Positions 16,573 through 27,590 of a stretch of DNA of 64,000 bases are shown here, in pieces. Numbering within the stretch: the first letter of the stretch is position 1; each line of letters starts with the position of its first letter. This DNA comes from Thioalkalivibrio nitratireducens DSM 14787 (GTDB lineage: Bacteria; Pseudomonadota; Gammaproteobacteria; Ectothiorhodospirales; Ectothiorhodospiraceae). The stretch covers positions 3,872,501 through 3,936,500 of the forward strand of contig NC_019902.2 in the NCBI RefSeq assembly GCF_000321415.2, written 5' to 3'. Both the position numbers and the translations under genes were made by a program. The notes beneath the pieces were generated by a model, which worked only from the letters and a program-made list of their open reading frames with translations, was not told where the DNA came from and did not search any database.

Positions 16573-17082
16573 TCATGCGCCGCCATCGAAGGGTTGCAGG
16601 CCTGCGGTCGGTTCGGCGGACGCCATGCGCCCTACCAGGACGTGCAGAGAGGCGTCGAGTGCCTCCAGCTCAACCGGATCCAGCGCGTGCAGCGCACGGT
16701 TCAACTCGCCCTGGGGTGCAGCCGGCGCCCGGTCCAGCAGTGCCTCCCCCGCCGGGGTGACGAACAGGCGCACGATACGCTGATCGCGCTTGCGCCGCAG
16801 GCGTTCGACCAACCCGGCATGTTCCAGCTTGTCCAGCAGGTTCGATGTGGTCGACGGATGCACCGATAGACGCTGCGAGAGATCGCTGACATTCAGCCCG
16901 GGGCAGCCTCGCACTTCCCACAGCGCCCACAGTTGCGCCGCACTGATGCCGCAGGAACGTTGCACGCTGCGGGAATGGCCCTGCAACGCGCGGATGATCA
17001 CCCGCAACTGCCGGATGACCGAACGCACGGTCTCGGTCCGGTCGGCATCGGGCGTCGGCGGAGTGCTACGAGCTCTGGACAT
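16573..17082 (-). CDS. MarR family transcriptional regulator
   Basis: A 169-residue winged-helix regulator. The DNA-binding part includes LSQRLSVHPSTTSNLLDKLEHAGLVERLR (recognition helix and start of wing, about residues 67-96; quoted region spans the motif) followed by RDQRIVRLFVTPAG, the wing. It is first in the minus-strand cluster and divergent from a porin gene across a 553-base gap that contains a 26-bp palindrome. MarR proteins usually repress their own and adjacent operons until a small ligand binds. EctR, a MarR-type protein, controls ectoine genes in halotolerant methylotrophs, a precedent for osmolyte control. The ligand is unknown. Confidence 0.88.
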   Translation of the reverse strand: MSRARSTPPTPDADRTETVRSVIRQLRVIIRALQGHSRSVQRSCGISAAQLWALWEVRGCPGLNVSDLSQRLSVHPSTTSNLLDKLEHAGLVERLRRKRDQRIVRLFVTPAGEALLDRAPAAPQGELNRALHALDPVELEALDASLHVLVGRMASAEPTAGLQPFDGGA

Positions 17083-17635
17083 TACGATACCACCCCCGAC
17101 TCAAGCCTCGTGCCTCACATCCGGAGGCTTGCAGCGCACCGCGTGCTCACGGTGGCACGCGCCGGCGATGGTGCTGCAAGGGGTCAAGGCATGCATGGCT
17201 CGACGGTGATTCGATTCCCTGAACGTTGGGTACGGTCGGCGGCTGGCCTTCGCCCGGCAGAACCTTCCTTACCTGACGACAGATGTCCCTGCCGGGAGTT
17301 CGGGCCGGGCGCCCCGGGAGAGGTTCGACCGGTTCCGGGCAGCCGCCCGCCGGGTGTCGGTCTGTTGTCCAGGAGACGGACCGGTATTTTTGTGCAAAAA
17401 TACCGGCCGTGCAACCCCGCAGCCAACCTCAGGGCCACGGGCCGTGCGAGCATTGGCCGGAGGATCACGCCTCCATGCCCGACCTGGGGCCTGTCGCAAC
17501 GGGATGCGTGACGCCCTGGCGCCGGGGGGAAACGGAGTGCCGTGTAGATCGCCCGCGCAATGCGCGGAGGCGTGCTGGGGGCACCGCCTGCGCGCAACAA
17601 GATGGCGTTTGGAACCGAACCAGAGGGAAAACCGA
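17083..17635. other. divergent control region between MarR gene and porin, with 26-bp palindrome
   Basis: No gene supported in 553 bases. The main feature is an interrupted palindrome at 17381-17406, CCGGTATTTTTG / CAAAAATACCGG around a two-base centre, perfect over 12 bp each side. Because both flanking genes point away from it, a terminator is not needed here and an operator is more likely. The remainder is GC-rich and shows no clear -35/-10 pair. Confidence 0.55.
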
Positions 17636-18700
17636 ATGAACAAGAAGATCCTCGCGGCGCTGGCCGCCGCTTCGCTGTTTCCCCCGGGCATGGCAGGTGC
17701 CGACAACGGCGCCGGCGGCCCCAACTTCAGCTTCTATGGGTCGCTGCGAATCCACAGCGAGCACGTACGCCCCGACAACCGGGACGAGGCGGCCGGCGGC
17801 CTGGACTCGTACAGCGCCCTGCGCGACGCCTATTCGCGGCTGGGGGTCACCGCAGACTGGGCGCTGAACCCCGGGTTGGAGGTCTTCGGTCAGCTGGAAC
17901 TGCCGGTCGATACGGCCAACCTGAAGATCCAGGATCCGTACGATCAGGGTGGCTTCGGGCGCTCCGACGAGGAAAACGTGCGGGTCGCACTGATCGGATT
18001 GCGGAGCGACTTCGGCACGCTGCAGTTCGGCCAGCAGTGGATGCCGTACTACAACGCGATCTCCTACCCGGTCGACATGTTCAGTACCTATTACAGCGGG
18101 TTTGCAACCTACGCGGTCTTTCGGGTTCGCGACACCGTGGCATATTACAGCCCGGATTTCCACGGGTTGTCGTTTGCCGCCTCGTATTCGGACAAGCGCG
18201 GAAACGTCAAGTCGACGTCGCGCATCGACGACAGCCGCACACAGCTGACCGCAACCTACTCGTTCGGAGACACCACCGTGTCGGCCGGGCTCGACGACCG
18301 GGGCAGCCCGGTCGGTGACCGGGACCGGATCTGGGGCCTGGCCGCGGCCCACCAGCTCGGGGACCTCTACCTCGCGGCCAAGTACGAACGCTTCGATTCC
18401 GACAACGACAGCCCCGGGGCCTTCAATCGCGACGGCAATGAAGCCTTCAACGTCTTCGCCAGTTACACGCGCGACAAGAACACGTTCAAGATCATGCTCG
18501 CCGATGTCGAGAATTACGGCGATACCGTCGTCCATCTGGGCGTCGATCATCGTGTCAACGATGCCCTGACCCTGTTCGCCGAGTATTACTACGAGGAAAG
18601 CACCGCAGCGATCACCACCAAGCGCGGTGGCCTCGGCGATTTTCCGGCAGGCGCGAACGGCGGACAGGTGCTCGCGGCAGGGCTTCGCTACGACTTCTGA
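17636..18700 (+). CDS. outer-membrane porin
   Basis: A 354-residue beta-barrel porin of the Gram-negative porin group. It has a signal peptide ending at GMAGA (about residue 21), strand-like alternating segments throughout (for example NFSFYGSLRIHSEHV, LRSDFGTLQFGQQ) and the typical terminal aromatic residue (LRYDF). The FGTLQFGQQ segment is characteristic. It allows diffusion of small hydrophilic solutes. The ATG at 17636 precedes the signal peptide directly. It is divergent from the MarR cluster and followed by a BCCT carrier. Confidence 0.88.
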   Translation: MNKKILAALAAASLFPPGMAGADNGAGGPNFSFYGSLRIHSEHVRPDNRDEAAGGLDSYSALRDAYSRLGVTADWALNPGLEVFGQLELPVDTANLKIQDPYDQGGFGRSDEENVRVALIGLRSDFGTLQFGQQWMPYYNAISYPVDMFSTYYSGFATYAVFRVRDTVAYYSPDFHGLSFAASYSDKRGNVKSTSRIDDSRTQLTATYSFGDTTVSAGLDDRGSPVGDRDRIWGLAAAHQLGDLYLAAKYERFDSDNDSPGAFNRDGNEAFNVFASYTRDKNTFKIMLADVENYGDTVVHLGVDHRVNDALTLFAEYYYEESTAAITTKRGGLGDFPAGANGGQVLAAGLRYDF

Positions 18701-18715
18701 AGGCGGGGCGCCGAA

Positions 18716-18741
18716 CCGGGCCGCACGCCTGCGCGGCCCGG
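18716..18741 (+). terminator. hairpin after porin gene
   Basis: CCGGGCCGC (18716-18724) pairs with GCGGCCCGG (18733-18741). A perfect 9-bp stem sixteen bases after the porin stop, without a T run, so it may be an mRNA 3' stabiliser or a weak terminator. Confidence 0.4.
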
Positions 18742-18883
18742 CGGCTCCGGCAGGCACGGGCGCCCTTTAACCCGTGCTTGAGCCACGCACGCCGGCGGTC
18801 GCTTCCGGACGGCGAGGCGCGCGCGGCCGCAGCACGCGGTGGCTTCGGGTGCCCCGTTGAACCCAGACAAGGGAGGATTCCCG

Positions 18884-20500
18884 GTGAACGACGACAAGAT
18901 CGAAACCAAGGTCGAGGAAATCGCGCAACGCTACGAGACCGACTACGAGATCGGCCAGCAGAACATCAACCCGCTGGGCCTGGACTTGCACAATCCGGTG
19001 TTCGTGGTCAGCTCGCTGCTGATCCTGGTGTTCGTGGTGGGATCGCTGATCTTCCCCGAGCAGGCCAATGAAGCCCTCGGCGCGACCCGCGTCTGGATCG
19101 GCGACACCTTCGACTGGCTGTTCCTCTCGGCCGGGAACTTATTCGTGCTCTTCTGCCTGGCGCTGATCGTGCTCCCTGTAGGCAGCATCCGCATCGGCGG
19201 TGCCGACGCGACCCCGGACTACTCGGTGCTGTCGTGGTTCGCGATGCTGTTCGCCGCGGGCATGGGCATCGGGCTGATGTTCTGGAGTGTCGCCGAACCC
19301 GTTGCGTACTTCACCGAATGGTTCGGCACGCCGCTGAACATCGAGGGGGGCACCGAGGAGGCGAAGGCGGCCGCCCTTGGCGCGACGATGTACCACTGGG
19401 GCCTGCATCCCTGGGCGATCTACGCGGTCGTCGGCCTGTCCCTGGCGTTTTTCGCGTACAACAAGGGCCTGCCGCTGACGATCCGCTCGACGTTCTACCC
19501 GCTGCTGGGCGACCGCGTCTGGGGGCCGTTTGGTCACGTGATCGATACCCTCGCGGTACTGGCGACGATGTTCGGGCTGGCCACCTCGCTGGGGCTCGGC
19601 GCCCAGCAGGCCGCGGGAGGCCTGGAATTCCTGTTCGGCATCGACGGCGGGCTGAACACGCAAATCGCGATCATCGTGGTGGTCACGGTGATCGCGCTGA
19701 TCTCGGTGATCCGCGGAATCGACGGCGGCGTGAAGGTGCTGAGCAACATCAACCTGAGCATGGCCCTGCTGCTCCTGATCTTCGTGATGATCGCCGGGGC
19801 TTTCGTCGCGTTCCTTTCGAATATCGGGACGACCGTTTCCGCCTATGCGCAGTACATGCTGCCGCTCAGCAATCCCGTCGGCCGCGAGGACGACACGTTC
19901 TATCACGGCTGGACCATCTTCTTCTGGGCCTGGTGGATCTCCTGGTCGCCGTTCGTCGGCATGTTCATCGCGCGGATCTCCCGGGGCCGCACGGTACGCC
20001 AGTTCGTGACCGCGGTGTTGCTGGTACCGACGGTGGTCACGATCATCTGGATGAGCGCCTTCGGGGGCAGCGGGATCGATCAGGCCTCGGCCGGAATCGG
20101 CGCATTGGCCGACGGGATCAGCGACTCGTCTCTGGCCCTGTTCCAGATGCTCGAGAACCTGCCGTTCACGGCCATCACCTCGTTCCTCGCGATCGTGCTG
20201 GTGCTGATCTTCTTCGTGACCTCGTCCGACTCCGGCTCGCTGGTCATCGACAGCATCACCTCCGGGGGCAAAACCGACTCACCCCAGTCACAGCGCATCT
20301 TCTGGGCGACCATCGAGGGCCTCGTGGCCGGTGTCCTGCTGGCGGTGGGCGGCGTCGCGGCGCTGCAGGCGCTGCAGGCCGGCGCGGTGAGCACCGGCCT
20401 GCCGTTCGTGGTGGTGCTGCTGCTGATGTGCGTGAGCCTGGCGATCGGTCTGCACCACGAGCGGATCCTGTTGAAGTTCGCGCCCGACAAGGCGGCTTGA
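18884..20500 (+). CDS. BCCT family transporter (betaine/choline/carnitine type)
   Basis: A 538-residue protein with twelve predicted membrane helices. The family tryptophan box is present in helix 8: FFWAWWISWSPFVGMFIARI followed by SRGRTVRQF. GMGIGLMFWSVAEP is another BCCT signature. The GxG pattern suggests sodium-coupled uptake of betaine-like osmolytes. The N-terminus (about 50 residues, acidic) is cytosolic; the C-terminal tail is short, so an osmosensing tail like that of BetP is reduced. The start is GTG 18884 with GGGAGG seven bases upstream; an upstream in-frame start is less likely. Confidence 0.92.
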   Translation: MNDDKIETKVEEIAQRYETDYEIGQQNINPLGLDLHNPVFVVSSLLILVFVVGSLIFPEQANEALGATRVWIGDTFDWLFLSAGNLFVLFCLALIVLPVGSIRIGGADATPDYSVLSWFAMLFAAGMGIGLMFWSVAEPVAYFTEWFGTPLNIEGGTEEAKAAALGATMYHWGLHPWAIYAVVGLSLAFFAYNKGLPLTIRSTFYPLLGDRVWGPFGHVIDTLAVLATMFGLATSLGLGAQQAAGGLEFLFGIDGGLNTQIAIIVVVTVIALISVIRGIDGGVKVLSNINLSMALLLLIFVMIAGAFVAFLSNIGTTVSAYAQYMLPLSNPVGREDDTFYHGWTIFFWAWWISWSPFVGMFIARISRGRTVRQFVTAVLLVPTVVTIIWMSAFGGSGIDQASAGIGALADGISDSSLALFQMLENLPFTAITSFLAIVLVLIFFVTSSDSGSLVIDSITSGGKTDSPQSQRIFWATIEGLVAGVLLAVGGVAALQALQAGAVSTGLPFVVVLLLMCVSLAIGLHHERILLKFAPDKAA

Positions 20501-20707
20501 ACCACCACGGCACCGACTCCGCAGCGATCCGGGCCGCCATGCAGGCCGTCTGCAGCGGCGGCTCGGCGGGCAGACCGCGGCCGCATCCGGGCACTGCTGC
20601 TGCCGGCGGTGGCTTCGCTCGAGTCTTGCTGCTCGACGCAGCGCCGGCTACCCTGCGCCGCGAGTGCCCGGTAGCGGGCCGGTCGGCGAATGGGGAGGGT
20701 ACGGGAG

Positions 20708-21385
20708 ATGGCGAAAGGGCTCGGAGCGAGACTGCAAGCGGCAGCACAGCGGGTGCTGCAGGGAGACCTCCCACTGGATCCCACCCGCTACGACGACCCG
20801 GTGGCGGAGCAGACCGACTGGACCCCGATCGGCGGCAGCAGCGCGAACTTCCGCACCCACCGGCTGCGCGAGGTCGAGCAGGGCAGGCTGGAGTTCCGCA
20901 CCACCTTGGGGGCCAAGCTGTTCTGGATGATCTTCGCGGCGATCGGGCTGGGGCTGCTCGCAGTCTTCTACGGCAACGGGCTTCAGGCGGAAGGCTTCGA
21001 ATGGAACCCGGACATGCTGGGCGTCACCGCGTTCGGGCTGGTATTCGCGGCGGTCGGGTTCGGCGGCCTGTACTTCTCGTCGGCGCCGATCGTGTTCGAC
21101 CTGCGCCGCGGCCTGTTCTGGAAAGGCCGCAAGGCGCCGGGGCGAGTCGCGGACCGGCGCAGGCTCAAGCACTTCGCGGAACTGAACGACGTCCATGCGC
21201 TGCAATTGCTTCGCACCTGGAGCACCGGGAAGAACCGCCGCAGGGTCTATGAACTGAACCTCGTGCTGAAGGATGGCGAGCGGGTGCCGGTGCTGCGGCA
21301 CGGCGGCAGTCTCGCCGCCCTGCGCGCGGAGGCGGAACAAGTCGCCCGGCTGCTCGACCGGCCGCTGTGGGACGCGACCCGCTGA
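20708..21385 (+). CDS. hypothetical membrane protein
   Basis: A 225-residue protein I cannot name. After about 75 soluble residues come two transmembrane helices (about 77-96 and 106-126). A basic C-terminal domain follows, with short beta-like segments (VYELNLVLKDGERVPVL) reminiscent of a PH-like fold. A purine-rich site (GGGAGGG) precedes the ATG at 20708. It lies about 200 bases after the BCCT gene on the same strand and is convergent with the ampG-like gene. No function is offered. Confidence 0.75.
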   Translation: MAKGLGARLQAAAQRVLQGDLPLDPTRYDDPVAEQTDWTPIGGSSANFRTHRLREVEQGRLEFRTTLGAKLFWMIFAAIGLGLLAVFYGNGLQAEGFEWNPDMLGVTAFGLVFAAVGFGGLYFSSAPIVFDLRRGLFWKGRKAPGRVADRRRLKHFAELNDVHALQLLRTWSTGKNRRRVYELNLVLKDGERVPVLRHGGSLAALRAEAEQVARLLDRPLWDATR

Positions 21386-21527
21386 CGCGCGACGCCTCCG
21401 GCGTCCGACAGGCCACCCGGCGCCGGGGCCGTTACGTGCAGGATCGGGCAGCGGCAACCGCTGCCGCCGCACCTCATCCGGCGGAAAGGGTCCGCGACGG
21501 GTTACGCCCCCCCCTGTAGCCGCGTTC

Positions 21528-22919
21528 TCAAACCGGGGAATCGCGGCCGGGCTGGCGGATCCGATCGGGGTGGGCGAGGCGACCCAGCAATACGGCGAGC
21601 AGGATCGCCGGCAGGCCGATCACCGCCGACGAGATGAAGAACCAGAACCAGCCGATGTGTGCCGCCAAGAGCCCGGTGAACCCGCCGAGGAATTGCCCCG
21701 GCAGCGTCATGATCGAACTGAACAGCGCGTACTGCGTGGCCGTGTAAGCGGTGTTGGTCAGGCTCGACAGGTAGGCGATGAACACCGAGATCGCGAGCCC
21801 GCCGCTGATGTTGTCGGCCATGATCGCGAATACCAGGCCGTAGGTCTGCGGGCCGAGGGTCGCCAGCCAGGAGAAGGTCAGGTTGGTCAGCGGCGCCAGG
21901 ATCGCGGTCGCGATCAGCATGCGCAGGATGCCGAAGCGCATGACCAGTAGCCCGCCGATCGCGGCCCCGGTCAGCGTCATCGCCAGCCCGAAGGCCGCCG
22001 CGACATTCGCGATCTCGGTCTTGCTGAAACCGAGATCCAGATAGAACGGGTTCGCCATCACGCCCATGAAGATGTCGCTGATACGGAAGGTTGCGATGAA
22101 CAGCAGGATCGCGATCGCCACCAGCCCGAAGCGCTGCCAGAAGTCCGCGAACGGCCCGACGACCGCACCAATGAACCAGGCGGTCAGGTCCCGGCGCCAG
22201 CCGCGGTGGCGGGTGCGGTCCAGGTAGTCGATCACGCGCTGCTCGAGACGCCGGGTCCGGGTGTCGACCCCGACCTCGGGCTCGCGGATGATCAGCGTGG
22301 TCACGATGCCCACGGCCATCAGCGCGGCCATCGTGCCGTAGGCCAGGCTCCAGTCGCCCGCCGCGGCGAGGTGCAACGCGCCGGCGCCTGCCGCGAGCAG
22401 CGCAACCCGATAGCCGAAAACGTAGCTGGCGGCCATCGCGCCCTGGCGGTCGCGGCTGACCGCCTCGATCCGGTAGGCGTCGATCGCGATGTCCTGGGTC
22501 GCGGAACCGAACGCGGCCAGGATCGCCCATACCGCGACCAGCCACAGGTGCTCGCGCGGATCGGTGAAGGCGATCCCGGCCAGCGCCAGTGCAATCACTC
22601 CCTGTGCGAACAGCATCCAGGCCCGGCGGCGCCCAAACCAGCGGGTCAGCAGCGGCAGCGCCATGCGGTCCACGACCGGGGCCCAGAACACCTTGATGCT
22701 GTGGGCCATGCCTACCCAGCTGAGGAAACCGATCGCGGCCAGTTCGACCCCGAGATCGCGCAGCCAGGCGGTGAAGGTGCCCCCGACCAGCAACAGCGGC
22801 AGCCCCGCCGAGAAGCCGAGAAACAGCATCCCGATCACCCGCGGGTGGCCGTACACAGCGAACGCCGCGCCCCACCCGCGCCGGCCAGGGGCGTTCGGGG
22901 CTGCGGTCGTTTCAGTCAT
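21528..22919 (-). CDS. AmpG family muropeptide MFS transporter
   Basis: A 463-residue major facilitator protein with twelve predicted helices. Early signatures fit AmpG: LFLGFSAGLPLLLVGGTFTAWL, IGFLSWVGMAHSIKVFWAPVVDR and ATQDIAIDAYRIE. AmpG imports anhydromuropeptides from the periplasm for cell-wall recycling. It is monocistronic here and convergent with the hypothetical membrane protein. Confidence 0.9.
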   Translation of the reverse strand: MTETTAAPNAPGRRGWGAAFAVYGHPRVIGMLFLGFSAGLPLLLVGGTFTAWLRDLGVELAAIGFLSWVGMAHSIKVFWAPVVDRMALPLLTRWFGRRRAWMLFAQGVIALALAGIAFTDPREHLWLVAVWAILAAFGSATQDIAIDAYRIEAVSRDRQGAMAASYVFGYRVALLAAGAGALHLAAAGDWSLAYGTMAALMAVGIVTTLIIREPEVGVDTRTRRLEQRVIDYLDRTRHRGWRRDLTAWFIGAVVGPFADFWQRFGLVAIAILLFIATFRISDIFMGVMANPFYLDLGFSKTEIANVAAAFGLAMTLTGAAIGGLLVMRFGILRMLIATAILAPLTNLTFSWLATLGPQTYGLVFAIMADNISGGLAISVFIAYLSSLTNTAYTATQYALFSSIMTLPGQFLGGFTGLLAAHIGWFWFFISSAVIGLPAILLAVLLGRLAHPDRIRQPGRDSPV

Positions 22920-23018
22920 GCCGGTAATTCACCGTGGCGGGTCGATGCCGTCGGGAATGGGTTCCGCCCGACCCGCGTTGGAAACGGCTCCTTGTCGAGC
23001 GGCCGGGTATGTTCGACA

Positions 23019-23831
23019 TCATCCGGCCGCGGCCGTCTCGGTCGTGTCGCGAACGGAGTCGAGTGCATGATCGTAGTCGATCCAGAACGGTGCATGATCG
23101 GAGAAGCGCTGCTCCTTGTAGATCACCGGGTCCCGTGCAGTCGCGGCAAGCGCCGGGGTCGCGATCTGGTAGTCGATGCGCCAGCCGACGTTCTTGGCCC
23201 AGGCTTGGCCCCGGTTGGACCACCAGGTGTACTGCTCGGGCCGTGGATCCAGGCTGCGGAACACGTCGACCAGCCCCAGCTCCCCGAACACCCGGTCCAG
23301 AAACGCACGCTCCTCGGGCAGGAAGCCGGAATTCTTCTGGTTCGGCTTCCAGTTCTTCAGGTCGATCTCGCGGTGGGCGATGTTCCAGTCACCGCAGATC
23401 AGCCATTGGCGCCCTTCACGTGCGCGCTCGGCGAGCCATGGCAGGAAGAAGTCCAGGAAGCGCCATTTCGATTCCTGGCGATGGTCTCCAGACGAGCCTG
23501 ACGGCAGGTACAGCGACGCCACCGACAGGTTCCCGAAGCGCATTTCGACGTAGCGCCCCTCCTGGTCGGCCTCCTCGAAGCCGAGATGGGTGATCACCGC
23601 GTCGGGCCGGACACGGCTGTAGATGGCAACGCCGCTGTAGCCCCGCTTCTCGGCATCGACATAGGCACTGTGATAGCCGTCGGGGTGGAACACTGGGTCC
23701 GCGAGCTGCTCGATCTGCGCCTTGGTTTCCTGGATGCAGACGATGTCGGCCCCGGATTGGGGCAGCCAGTCGAAGAAACCCTTGCGCGCCGCGGCACGGA
23801 TCCCGTTGGCATTGAGGCTGAGTACACGCAT
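23019..23831 (-). CDS. xthA: exodeoxyribonuclease III (Crc-like locus)
   Basis: A 270-residue AP endonuclease/3'-5' exonuclease. Catalytic motifs are intact: [11 protein letters not shown] (metal-site Asn), [11 protein letters not shown] (Glu), [10 protein letters not shown] (Asp-x-Asn), WRIDYQIAT and [11 protein letters not shown] (Asp-His). The start is ATG 23831. It is divergent from pyrE, the same pairing as crc-pyrE in Pseudomonas. Crc of Pseudomonas is a catabolite-repression factor that lost nuclease residues; because all residues are kept here, a repair nuclease is the better call. Confidence 0.92.
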   Translation of the reverse strand: MRVLSLNANGIRAAARKGFFDWLPQSGADIVCIQETKAQIEQLADPVFHPDGYHSAYVDAEKRGYSGVAIYSRVRPDAVITHLGFEEADQEGRYVEMRFGNLSVASLYLPSGSSGDHRQESKWRFLDFFLPWLAERAREGRQWLICGDWNIAHREIDLKNWKPNQKNSGFLPEERAFLDRVFGELGLVDVFRSLDPRPEQYTWWSNRGQAWAKNVGWRIDYQIATPALAATARDPVIYKEQRFSDHAPFWIDYDHALDSVRDTTETAAAG

Positions 23832-24069
23832 GGGCGCGCAAGATACCCGGGCCGGTGCCCACGGGGAAGACCTCGAACTCTCCACGCCTCGTTGCGCGCG
23901 CTCCTGCGCCAGCCGCCCGGGGCCGCTGCGGCGTGCGCACCGCCAACGGGGAGCACAGGCCGGGCCACGCGTGGCGGGTTCCTGCCGCCGCACGCGCGGA
24001 CCACGCAAGCCCCGGCGTGCCCCGGAGGCCGCCGCGTGCCAGAATGACAGTTTTCCCGGGGTATCCCAG

Positions 24070-24714
24070 ATGTCCGCGCAGGATTTCCTTGCCTACTGCC
24101 TGGAACGCAACGTGCTGCGTTTCGGCGAGTTCAGACTAAAATCGGGCCGTGTGAGCCCGTACTTCTTCAACGCCGGCCTGTTCGATCGCGGTTCGGACTT
24201 GGTGCGACTGGGACACCACTACGCAGAGGCGATCATGGCGTCCGGAGTCGAGTTCGACCTGATATTCGGCCCAGCGTACAAGGGCATCCCGCTCGCGGCG
24301 GCCACGGCGATGGCCTTGCATACCGAACACGGTCGCGACCTGCCCTGGGCGTTCAACCGCAAGGAAGCGAAGGATCACGGCGAGGGTGGAGCCCTCGTGG
24401 GCGCGCCGCTGGCCGGGCGGGTGCTGATCGTCGACGACGTGATCACCGCGGGCACGGCAATCCGGGAATCGGTGGCGATCATCCGCTCGGCGGGCGCCGA
24501 GCCGACCGCGGTCGCGATCGCGCTGGACCGCGAAGAGCGCGGACAGGGCGACCGCTCGGCGATTCAGGAGGTCGAGCAGGAACTCGGCCTCCAGGTCATC
24601 CGAGTCGCGCGCCTGACCGATCTGATCGCGATGCTCGAGGCTGATGGCCGCGACCCGGCACACGCCGAGGCCCTGAGCGCCTACCGCGATCGCTACGGGA
24701 TCCGCGGCGGCTGA
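24070..24714 (+). CDS. pyrE: orotate phosphoribosyltransferase
   Basis: A 214-residue enzyme joining orotate to PRPP in pyrimidine synthesis. The PRPP-binding motif [14 protein letters not shown] is at about residues 118-131. [16 protein letters not shown] and [11 protein letters not shown] are further PyrE signatures. It is normal in length. No other pyrimidine gene is adjacent, which bears on the transcarbamoylase homologue at 13.3-14.4 kb not being part of a pyr operon. Confidence 0.96.
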   Translation: MSAQDFLAYCLERNVLRFGEFRLKSGRVSPYFFNAGLFDRGSDLVRLGHHYAEAIMASGVEFDLIFGPAYKGIPLAAATAMALHTEHGRDLPWAFNRKEAKDHGEGGALVGAPLAGRVLIVDDVITAGTAIRESVAIIRSAGAEPTAVAIALDREERGQGDRSAIQEVEQELGLQVIRVARLTDLIAMLEADGRDPAHAEALSAYRDRYGIRGG

Positions 24715-24814
24715 GGCGTCGGCGTGCCGCCCGGGCCACTGGTCTGCCCGGCCGGCCACGAGCCGACCCGCCTGCGCCGCGCCGCAAGCCCGCCCCGGCA
24801 GGGTCCGCGCGCGC

Positions 24815-25219
24815 CTATTCCCCGTGGCCGCGCTCGACCAGCCAGGCGCGCATCTGCTCGATCTCCTGCTCCTGCGCAGAGATGATTTCCTCGGCCAGCG
24901 CCCGGATCTCCTCGTCTTCGCCGAACTCCAGCACGACCCGGGCCATCTCGATCGCGCCGACGTGGTGCGGAATCATGCCTTTGACGAAGTCGACATCGGC
25001 ATCGCCGGTGAAAGCGATGTTCATCTCGGCGTGCATGCGATCGTTCACCTCGCGGAAAGCACGCGTGGATGCAGGCTCTTCGTCGGCGGCCGTCGCGGCG
25101 TGGCCGTGATGGTCGTGGTGCGCGTGGTCGTGACCGTGGTTCGATGCGAACGCCGAACCTCCAAGGGCGAGCACCCCTGCAGCCAACGCGCTGGCGACAA
25201 GATGATTCGATGCGGACAT
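24815..25219 (-). CDS. DUF305 domain-containing protein
   Basis: A 134-residue exported protein. The signal peptide ends near residue 25 ([10 protein letters not shown]). A His-rich stretch follows ([13 protein letters not shown]) and then the DUF305 core [20 protein letters not shown] and [17 protein letters not shown]. The HH pair and His-rich tract suggest metal binding, and some relatives bind copper. It is divergent from the TPP riboswitch-thiC unit. Confidence 0.85.
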   Translation of the reverse strand: MSASNHLVASALAAGVLALGGSAFASNHGHDHAHHDHHGHAATAADEEPASTRAFREVNDRMHAEMNIAFTGDADVDFVKGMIPHHVGAIEMARVVLEFGEDEEIRALAEEIISAQEQEIEQMRAWLVERGHGE

Positions 25220-25420
25220 GGGCTATCTCCTTGCGAAATGGTGTGTCCGAAACAGTAGACGCTGATCGCTGCACGATAATCCCGGACCGCGTTCGCCCTG
25301 GGGATATCACCCGCTGCCCCGGGGCGGGCAGCGCTCCCTGCCGCCGACCTGCGCGGATGGCTTCGGACCGGATTCTTGCAAAGGTCCGGTCGCTGCTATA
25401 GCGTGGCCGCATACGCATAC

Positions 25421-27448
<2,028 letters not shown>

Positions 27449-27558
27449 CAGCCTGCCTGCATACCCCCCGACGTTGCCTGCTGTCCCCAGCCTCCCTTCC
27501 GCTCGCGGCCGAGCGGCTGGGGGGTGAGTGCCCTACAGGCTGGTTGTGCACTTCTCGC

Positions 27559-27590
27559 CAGCCCATCCCCCGTCAATGGGGGATGGGCTG
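27559..27590. terminator. 13-bp inverted repeat between convergent thiC and sensor gene
   Basis: CAGCCCATCCCCC (27559-27571) and GGGGGATGGGCTG (27578-27590) match perfectly around a six-base loop. There is no T run on either side. It lies between convergent genes, so it may protect or terminate both transcripts. A second GC-rich foldback is at about 27489-27525. Confidence 0.5.

Noticed and set aside
17381-17406. Palindrome as a terminator
   Set aside because: Both neighbouring genes are transcribed away from it, so no transcript needs to end there; operator preferred.
18839-18883. Earlier start for the BCCT gene
   Set aside because: GTG 18884 has a good ribosome-binding site at seven bases; the upstream extension is unlike the family.
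23019-23831. Calling this gene crc
   Set aside because: All nuclease catalytic residues are kept; only the gene position resembles crc.
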